Notes under the pieces: model-generated | What the model saw: only the letters and a program-made list of their open reading frames with translations | Database searches by the model: none | What the model was told of the DNA's origin: nothing | Shown here: one piece after another, positions 56,520 to 64,000 of the stretch | Layout of the letters: every line of letters starts with the position of its first letter | Position numbering within the stretch: the stretch's first letter is position 1 | Position numbers and translations under genes: made by a program | Source: Siderastrea siderea | Taxonomy: Eukaryota > Cnidaria > Anthozoa > Scleractinia > Rhizangiidae | Reading direction: 5' to 3' | Length of the DNA: 64,000 nt | NCBI GenBank assembly: GCA_964030785.1 | Contig: OZ034971.1 | Coordinates: 19,466,365 to 19,530,364, forward strand

Positions 56520-57188
56520 TTGATATAAGTATGACATAATTAAACACCTTTTTGCTTTTTGCCGACATTTTGTGCTTTTTTGGTAACTGAAGAGGGTGAA
56601 AAACACGTCTTTAAATCCAAAAATGGCTTAACCATCTCTTATATCTCGTCACCATAGTAACCGATTTTCCCCAAACGCATGCCTAAGAGATATGCGTACG
56701 GCTACTGAAACGGCAGGAGCTGATAAACATCATCTTGAAAAAATTGAAGAGATCCCCTCTCTCTTGGACGCCCGAAGGACATTCTTTCATACATTGCGTG
56801 TGTATTTAAAAATTTGAGTTTTTTTGGTCATTTACTCGGAAAAAAAAATTCAGGTTGTTCCCAACACAGAACGTTGTAGCTTCATACGCATTGGTATGGT
56901 TTTTCCCTCATAACTGTAGGAATCTGTCAGTGTTTTAAGTCTTCCTAATTATTAAAGTAAGTTCACCCCACAATATGACCGTCTTGTTTGTTACTTCAGG
57001 TAATAGTCCTTAGCCCAAACAAAAAAAGCTCATGCTTTTTTTTTAGTGGGGGGGGGTCCAGTTCTCGAACTCCATGTTGCTAATGTTGTAATTTTGGCGA
57101 ATTAAATCCGATTATCGTCCAAGACATCGATCCATTTCGTAGGTGCAATCGTTCGATTGATTCTCATAGATGTTTGTGGTGGTGACCC
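56520..57188. other. Sequence preceding the BEL/Pao coding region, possible LTR remnant
   Basis: TGGTGACCC at 57179-57187 resembles a retroelement primer-binding start and lies just before the gag region, so an LTR might end here. No TG...CA boundaries or second LTR are visible in the window, so this is only a suggestion. Confidence 0.25.
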
Positions 57189-60100
57189 GTGAAGTTCAAA
57201 ATTGGCCGCTCAATTCAATGCCCGCTTCCTAACAATTACTTTCTATTTTTTTTCTGGCGACTTAACAAAGCTTTTACGCTAGAAAAAGAAAGACGCAAAC
57301 GACAAGAAGGAGCCATGCACGAAGCTTTACACACCCTAAGAAAGTCGCGTGCAGGATATGTTTCGGCTATGACTAATTCAATTCACAAATTGATATTCTT
57401 CTCGTCGATTACGCGAATCTAGTCAAAGTTAAGTCTGTTCAGTCAACTCTGGATAAAGCGTGGCGTCACTTCCAAGAAAACGTTAGACGATGTAAAAGTC
57501 TCCTGGACGAAAATAGCGACGAAATTTACGAAGTCGTCACTCAATACGCTACTCAAGAAACGATAAAGCATCAGTATGATCTGAAGATTGAGCAATACGC
57601 AATTGCCGCCGCCACACATTTCAACGAACAAGTATCTCATGATCTTGCCAATTTCGGAATGGCATCGCCAGGAAGATCTCTCCGATCCGCAAGCAGTCGT
57701 GCTTCTTCAAAGCTCAGTGAGGCAAGCGCAAGACTTCACGACACGAGGACTGCGGCGGCCAAGGTTGCGTTAGCAGTGAAACAAACTGAACAGCAACGAA
57801 AAAGATCCATTGAAATAGAACTGAAACGTCTAGAAATGGAAATGAGTCAGAAATGTGTCGAACTAGAGCTGGCGAAGCTGGAGGCTGACAGGGACGTAGC
57901 CGAAGCAAAAGAAAGGACTGAAATAGCCGAGTTAGAAGCCAAATTACCCGAAGCCAAGTATTCTCTATAAAATCTTTATCGCATTCCGGTCATGTTGTGT
58001 CAGGGTTGGAAAAGTTGGAATTACCTCCAGCACCTCTTCGTTAACGACTCTTCCTGCATCCACACAAGTTAACACGTTTCCCGTCATGAGCACCCAAGCT
58101 CACACGCTTCCAGCCGTGCCTACGCAAGCTTATACGCGTTCAGCCGTGTCCACGCAAACTTACATGCTTCCAGCCGTGTCCACGCAAGCTTACACGCTTC
58201 CAGCCGTCTTTACGCAAGCTTACACGCTTCCAACCGTGTCCACGCAAGCTTCCACGCTTCCAGCCGTGTCCACGCAAGCTTACGCGCCTCCAGTCCTGTC
58301 TACGCAAGCTTACGCATCTCCAGCCGTGTCCACGCAAGCTTACACGCTTCCATCCGTGCCCACGCACGCTTACACGCTTCCAGCCGTGTCCACGCAAGCT
58401 TACGCGCCTCCAACCCTGTCTACACAAGCTTACGCATCTCCAGCTGTGTCTACGCAAGCTTACACGCTTCCATCCATGTCCACGCAAGCTTACACGCTTC
58501 CATCCGTGTCTACGCAAGCTTACACATTTCCAGCCAAGTCCACGAAAGCCTACCCGCTTTCAGCCGTGTCCTCGCAAGCTTACACGCTTCCAGCCGTGTC
58601 CTCGCAAGCTTACACGCTTCCAGCAGAGTACACGCAAGCTTATACGCGCCCAGTCGTGTCAACGCAAGTCCCAGCTGTTCCTTACGGCACTCTCCTGTGT
58701 CGGTGCGTCTCCAGTCACGTCCACGCAAATGTCCTTGTTTCCAACCTTTTCCTCGCAAATTCCGAGGCCTTCAGAGGCAGCTTCATATGTGTCTTCATTT
58801 CCGGTCGGGCCTGCCATGTTTTCGGTCCCGTCCTATACCGCCGACCTCTTCCGGTGCGCATGTTGTACATCGTTATGATCCTGTGGTTCCGCTTCACCAC
58901 TCAGCTCCCGGTTTAAGTGCCGCTGCCTCAAGTTACAACTATACTTCAGTTTCAAGTGTTGCAGATGTTCCACAGTGCATTTTACCTACCCCACACTGCC
59001 TGTTGGCGGAAATCTCCTCGCAATGATCGCCGCTACCATGGAGAAAATGAATGCTGATCATGGCTTACCTGCATTACAAGTTGTCAAGTTCGATGGATCT
59101 CCTGAAAACTACCCGATGTTTCGTCAAAGGTTCCGTCAAATGGTAGAGTCAAAGGCTTTGGACGAACCGACAAAAATAGCCCTACTGCTGCAATTCCTCG
59201 ATGGCCCCGCTGTATTAGCCGTGGAGAGGTACGAGTCCGTTCCGGGTGGCTTGACAAAGGCACTCCAAGTCCTTCAAGATCGCTTTGGTCAACCGTTCAA
59301 GATATTACGAGCATGTGTTGACTCCTAAGTTAAAGGCCCCGTCATAGCGCCTCAAGATAAGAAAGGCTTAAGGCGTTACGCAGATAGAGCACAAGTTATG
59401 TATGACACGTTGGAAGCTATGAACTGCCTAGGAGAAACCTTGAGAAAATGATTCTAAGATTACCTAAGTGGGCGCAAGCCAAATTTAGAGAACATTTGAA
59501 GAAGCTTGAACATCAAGGACGCATCATGCCTACTTTCAAGGACGTCATTAATTTCTTGAACGATCGCGCTGATGTGGCAAACCATCCGTTCTTCTCAAGT
59601 TCTTCAACCGAAACAAAGCCTCCGGATTCCAAAAGGCCGAATACAAACGATCAAACTAGTCCTTTCAAGTTTACTACGCTGACTACCGAAGGTGCGAAGA
59701 AAGACAGCGAGGACAGCAATCCTGAAGTCAGTAAAGATCGCAAAACCGGAAAGTGTCCAATGTGTGGCCGTTCTCATCCACTATACCGCTGTGAAATGTT
59801 TAAGTCGAAGCCTGTTGAAGAAAGAGCCGAGTTCGTCAAGATGAAGCGGATTTGCTTCAACTGTTTCAATTCGGTTGAACATTCCTCAAGATCATGCAAG
59901 TCGTCAGTACCCTGCAGGACACCAGAATGTGGGAAACCTCATCATACTCTGTTACATCTTCCGAGGCCAGTCCTGAAAGAAACGTTCACCAAGCCAATAA
60001 TGTTGAAACCATGGTTATTCCAACCGTTCCTATGGCTCCCCCAGATGGTCAAAACGCTACATCCAGTACGTGTGCTACGGCAACTGCGGCGGAGTCCTCT

Positions 60101-60250
60101 GAGATTCTATTGCAGATCATTCCTCTCAAGGTTATTGGTAACAACGGAAGGAGTATCACTACTTACAGCCTCGTAGATTCAGGCTCCGATGTGACAATGA
60201 TTGATCCATCCCTTATCAAACAGCTCGAGATTCAAGGTGAAACTGTATCT
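57189..60250 (+). pseudogene. BEL/Pao retrotransposon gag-protease region, frameshifted and interrupted
   Basis: In order on the plus strand: an N-terminal helical part (RLNKAFTLEKERRKRQ), then after a frame change near 57400 VDYANLVKVKSVQSTLDKAW; a charged coiled coil (about 57760-57960); a Ser/Thr/Pro repeat (58089-58658); a DUF1759-like gag segment (VVKFDGSPENYPMFRQRFRQ) at about 59080-59300; a double zinc-knuckle region (CPMCGRSHPLYRC, ICFNC) with CGKPHHTLLH at about 59755-59955; and an aspartic protease motif LVDSGSDVTMID at about 60170-60210. This is the BEL/Pao order. Several frame changes (near 57400, 58000, 59320, 59960) disable it. RT, RNase H and integrase are absent: a Penelope-like element begins right after the protease. 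Confidence 0.75.
58089..58658 (+). repeat. 30-bp coding minisatellite in gag (19 units)
   Basis: Nineteen consecutive 10-residue units of the form STQAYTLPAV, each 30 bp with an AAGCTT core, in one open frame. A higher-order pattern is visible: the four-unit block APPVL-ASPAV-TLPSV-TLPAV recurs as APPTL-ASPAV-TLPSM-TLPSV. The product would be a Pro/Thr/Ser-rich disordered spacer between coiled coil and gag core. Confidence 0.9.
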
Positions 60251-62230
60251 GCACGAAAGATCCAACTGGAACAAGAACGAATTAAACTACAATCTACTAA
60301 CAAAATCCATAATTTCACTGAAATACAACTCCCAGAAGAAGTCACCAACCTACTCAATAAAGGAACAACCTTCATCCCTACCCAAGAAAAAACTTCAACC
60401 CTCTCAAACTAAGCCGCACTATATCTTCAGAAATCAACTCAGCCCTCGAACTTATAATCAAGAGACCAGCTCAATCCTCCTATACCTCCAAGATCAAATC
60501 CTCGCGCAACAAAAAAAGAACAAAACCATATACAAAGAACAATCCCATTAAACTTCTTCGAGAAGAACAACTAAAACCTAACTTTGATTTTCACCTTATT
60601 GATTACGTCCATAACACAATTTCATACACTAAACATTATCTACAATCCACAAATCTCAACAAACTCATACAACCACATCATACTAACATTACACCTTCAA
60701 CCACAGAACACATTCTCAAACTTCAAAACAGCACAGACATCATCATTACACAAACTGACAAAAACATGGGATGGGCACTTGTGACTATCTCGTGGTTAAC
60801 AAACGAATACAACCGACACTTTACAGACACTCATACATACAAACTTGTAAACAACTTTGACATCAAACAACACGTTTCAAACTGCAACCAACTATTACAA
60901 AAACTAAAATCACGGTTCAAAGGACTTATGACACCAGACAAACAAAAATTACTCAACTCCAACACACTCAACAACCTACAAATACCTTACATGAAATTAC
61001 TACAAAAAGTACACAAACTGACGTCAATAGCTTCTACTTCAAACCTCAAAGACCTAACTGGACGACCTATTATAACAGCACATTCCTGGACAACCTCTAA
61101 CCCGTCACGACTCTTAGGAACTGAACTTGACACTATTATTTTACGACTGAAAGACCTTTTTGCTACAAAAAACATACATTTTCCTTTAATTTACAACTCA
61201 ACAGAACTAACAGACCTTTTACAACAACACATCTCACACATTGACAACTACTGTTTAACAACATTTGACTTCACTTCACTTTACACTAAAATCTCATATC
61301 AAGACACTACTCATGCCATCATCACCAGTTGCATGCTTCTTAACCTCCCTAACTCTTACCGCGATTTTTTACTTAATCTTAACAGTTTCATTAATAACCG
61401 TAATTTTTTCACTGCTGGTAATAACATCTACCAGCAAACACAAGGTGTTGCCATGGGCAGCTACCACAGCAGGCAAATCGCCGACCTTGTGCTACTAATT
61501 AGCGAATTTAACTTTTTTGGTACTTTTAACACTAATGGCATTTCTATTTTTTTCGCGCTACATTGATGATGGTTTTATGCTTACTAACAATGCTAATCGT
61601 AACCAAATAATTACTAACCTCATCTCATCATATCCAACACAAATCCCAATCACATTCACATCCAACCACCATTCAGTCAATTACCTCGACCTTACCATAT
61701 CACTCAATCATGACACAATCATGTACCACAAAATCCATTATCAAATCTATCAAAAACCACACCACAAATACATGTATCCTCATTTCTCATCAAACCATCC
61801 TCAACACATTTTCGCAGGCATCATCAAGACTGAAACAACACGATACAGCAGACTCTCCTCGACTTTTGACGATTACAACTTTATACGCAAACTATTTACA
61901 CTCAGACTTACTACCTTGGACTACCCAACCAAACTAATCAACGACAACTCTTTCCCCTTTCTCCCCTACAACAGCCACAAACGAAGAACGAAAAACAAAC
62001 AGAATAGACAGACCAAACGATACGCAACTACTGTCTATTACAAACCAAAATACAACAAACATGCTCGAACTGACAGAATCGTACAACATATACTCCACAA
62101 ATACCACAACAAACACCTCCCGAAACTAACAAAAGCCTACTGTAACACCACTAAACTACATACCATGCTGCTCACAAACAAACAACTGCACAGCAAACTC
62201 ATCCATGCCAAGACTCCACACACATCTTAA
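60251..62230 (+). mobile_element. Penelope-like reverse transcriptase, G-poor, no endonuclease seen
   Basis: Begins near 60251 inside the BEL/Pao copy: HNFTEIQLPEEVTNLLNKGT is the typical PLE N-terminal LLxKG region. Then a frame change near 60400, NSTDIIITQTDKNMGWALV, a GRPIITA-type template segment, TTFDFTSLYTKISYQDT (motif A), QTQGVAMGS (motif B), YIDDGFMLTNN (motif C, catalytic Asp pair) and SVNYLDLTISLNHD with YQKPHHKYMYPHFSS. It closes with LTKAYCNTTKLHTML and a stop at 62228. A second frame change lies in a run of T at about 61545-61551, just before motif C. No GIY-YIG domain follows before 62516, in contrast to the element at 12.5-13.8 kb. Confidence 0.8.
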
Positions 62231-62516
62231 TACTACACTCAATCACTTCACTAACAAATTTACAATTCGTTAAGCTATACTCTAATTAGTATCCAATGTT
62301 TACTTAGCACACGAGATGCTGTTATAAGACAGCTAAAACCAAATCTAAACATGCAATTGAACTCCATTCATGCAAATTTAATATAAATATTTTCCGTAAT
62401 TGTCACATTATATTTTCACACATAACTACCTTGACAATAGCGTCACGAAGACCACGATATGTTAGTTTTTATCATTCATTTCTACTCGTCTATGTTTTAG
62501 CAAACCAATATTGATG

Positions 62517-63351
62517 TATTTTCTCGATTAAGGGCCGGGGGCGTTTATTTAAAACTCGGCCTCGTAGACCCGGCGTTTATTTGAACCCGGCGTTTATTCG
62601 GGGCCCGGCGTTTATTTATTAAATGCATTTTTCAGTATTGGAAGTTGATTTAACCAAGAACCAAATTTAAGCAAAAACGTTTAAAAGATGTGGAACAGTC
62701 TCATCAACTTTGTTTCATCTAAGTGAATCTGGTAAGTTATTTATAAAAAAAAGAAAAAAGATAAAAAAAACATCACTGACAGAAACAGGGAATGAGCTCT
62801 TCTCAACGTTACGTTTCTTGGCGTGCATAAAACACGGAGGAAGTGTATCGGTAACTGCTCGACAGCAAACGTACTGTGAAAGAAATCTTGAACAAGGTGG
62901 TGGCGAGGTTCCATCTCAATCAGTTCTGAGAAAGGCAAAATTATGGAACGGTGCAATTGCAAGAAACTGCTGGAGAAACGCTGGAGAGACCCTAGAGATG
63001 ATCCTTGCTTGATGTACAAGCCCGCAAAAAAATTACCATGATTTAAAAGAGATTGATACGATACCTGATGCGTCGTTTGTTTCATCTGTTTTAATAGAAG
63101 TACTTTTGTCAAAGGTAGTTTGGTTTAAATATTAGTGTATAAATTCAAATATAATGGTAGAAAGAGGACTAGTATGCAGTCACGACACGTAATCCTGATT
63201 TAATATACCCATCTCGAATAAACGCCGGGACCTCAAATAAACGCCGGGACCCCGAATAAACCGTTTATTTTAAACTCGGCCCTGTAGACCCGGCGTTTAT
63301 TTGAACCCGGCGTTTATTTGGGGTCCGGCGTTTGATCGAGAAAATACGGTA
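62517..63351. mobile_element. TIR element with GCGTTTATT-rich subterminal repeats
   Basis: Termini TATTTTCTCGAT (left) and ATCGAGAAAATA (right) are inverted. Next to both ends lie GC-rich blocks of CCCGGCGTTTATTTGAACCC and related units with AAACTCGGCC and GTAGACCC, which occur as direct copies (62527-62620 and 63255-63335), plus an inverted set at 63215-63255. The interior has a short frame (62710-63012) without a recognised domain. Probably a non-autonomous DNA transposon that inserted downstream of the Penelope-like RT. Confidence 0.55.
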
Positions 63352-64000
63352 TACAGGTATTTATCAATAATTGAAATTTTCCTCAAAATTCAACATCTGT
63401 AAATAACAAAAAGCTTCTATCAATTTAATATTGTTAACAAATTTCATGAATTTAACTTTACAATTAAATTAATTTTAAACTCATATTTGACTTCGTTTAT
63501 TTTAATCCCTTGTTTGTTCGTTGCCTTAATTAAATTTAGGTACTCAACCGGACGCAAACAAAAAACCTTGCCAATGAAGAATTTTGAAGCAAAGAACGAG
63601 ATAAATATGATAGAAATCTGTTATGAATCGTGTTTTCTCTCAGATCCAGAAGTTTCAGGCCTACTATATATCTTAGTTATAGGTTTATTAGACATATAAG
63701 TTACTACCGTTGATCTGAGATGAGAACCACGAAAACAGAGGACCCCCAAAATATTCAAGAATTATTTTCCACCAATTGGAGTTTGGATTACAAAACAGAT
63801 ACTAACCTAATATTTAACCTTCACGTAACGATATAAAATACATACTCACTTTTCTCAGACATCCAGATGCCTCTCACTTTGGTACAACTTATCTCCAAAA
63901 GAACGAACAAATGGCGACGCATCAATCCACCATAACTCCAAGCACGTACGGGCGCCTGCATTCAGCAACCTACCCCTTCTCTTCACAAACAGATGATTGT
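63352..64000. other. No firm feature; possible first exon on the minus strand
   Basis: Mostly AT-rich. On the minus strand near 63858-63870 an ATG reads MSEK and meets a GTGAGTATG donor, which could be the start of a gene running leftwards, but no second exon was found and the evidence is thin. Confidence 0.2.

Noticed and set aside
58140..58758. Minus-strand frames of Arg/His/Gly/Trp repeats opposite the gag minisatellite
   Set aside because: Antisense shadow of the 30-bp coding repeat; the plus frame fits the BEL/Pao context.
60165..60412. Protease fused to the Penelope-like N-terminus as one protein
   Set aside because: The open frame across the junction is chance: the protease belongs to BEL/Pao and the following LLxKG region to a PLE that inserted there.

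Overview
The window is eukaryotic, metazoan and AT-rich: genes are split into many short exons with GT/AG introns, and the rest is crowded with DNA transposon remnants, foldback elements, SINE-like repeats, Penelope-like and BEL/Pao retroelements and microsatellites. The mix of Ly6/uPAR-type cysteine-rich domains, Penelope-like elements carrying hammerhead-ribozyme-like sequences, a Crypton-type recombinase copy and many foldback elements suggests an anthozoan cnidarian such as a coral or sea anemone. That assignment is inference; no rRNA or housekeeping gene fixes it.

The main content is two tandem paralogous genes on the minus strand, built from the same cassette: a short signal-peptide exon, then alternating exon pairs (here called A and B), each pair making one Ly6/uPAR-like three-finger domain. 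Every junction I can place is phase 1, so each exon is a symmetrical module. Gene 2 (37953 down to 26839) has a signal exon, four A/B pairs and a final exon with a GPI-anchor-like hydrophobic tail. Its ten exon lengths sum to an uninterrupted frame of about 493 residues. Most of its domains carry 12 cysteines. Gene 1 (14433 down to about 4129) also has a signal exon and four A/B pairs, plus a Ser/Thr-rich linker exon. It carries two frameshifts, an in-frame stop, one pair of compensating indels and several lost cysteines, so it looks like a decaying paralogue or one that survives only by exon skipping. The last (membrane-anchor) exon of gene 1 was not found.

Region by region: 1-4100 holds a foldback element, a tandem duplication and a 2.2 kb Harbinger-like element flanked by TAA. 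4.1-14.4 kb is gene 1; its first intron contains a broken Penelope-like element (RT C-terminus plus GIY-YIG-like endonuclease) and a CTAC microsatellite. 14.4-26.8 kb is intergenic, with an isolated open frame, a second hammerhead-like motif, a 3.4 kb element with half-kilobase inverted arms, and several short TIR elements. 26.8-38 kb is gene 2, whose introns carry a 1.3 kb TIR element with a 9-bp target duplication, a short foldback element and two head-to-tail copies of a tRNA-headed repeat family. 38-57 kb has no firm gene: more copies of that repeat, many foldback elements, some exon-like fragments at 46.9-49.6 kb, and a decayed Crypton-type tyrosine recombinase copy at 50.3-51.4 kb. 57.2-60.25 kb is a frameshifted BEL/Pao gag-protease region whose middle is a 30-bp coding minisatellite. 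It is cut off by a G-poor Penelope-like reverse transcriptase (60.25-62.2 kb), followed by a TIR element with GCGTTTATT repeats (62.5-63.35 kb).

All exon boundaries were read by eye from splice sites, frame and similarity between repeats; no transcript or database evidence was available.
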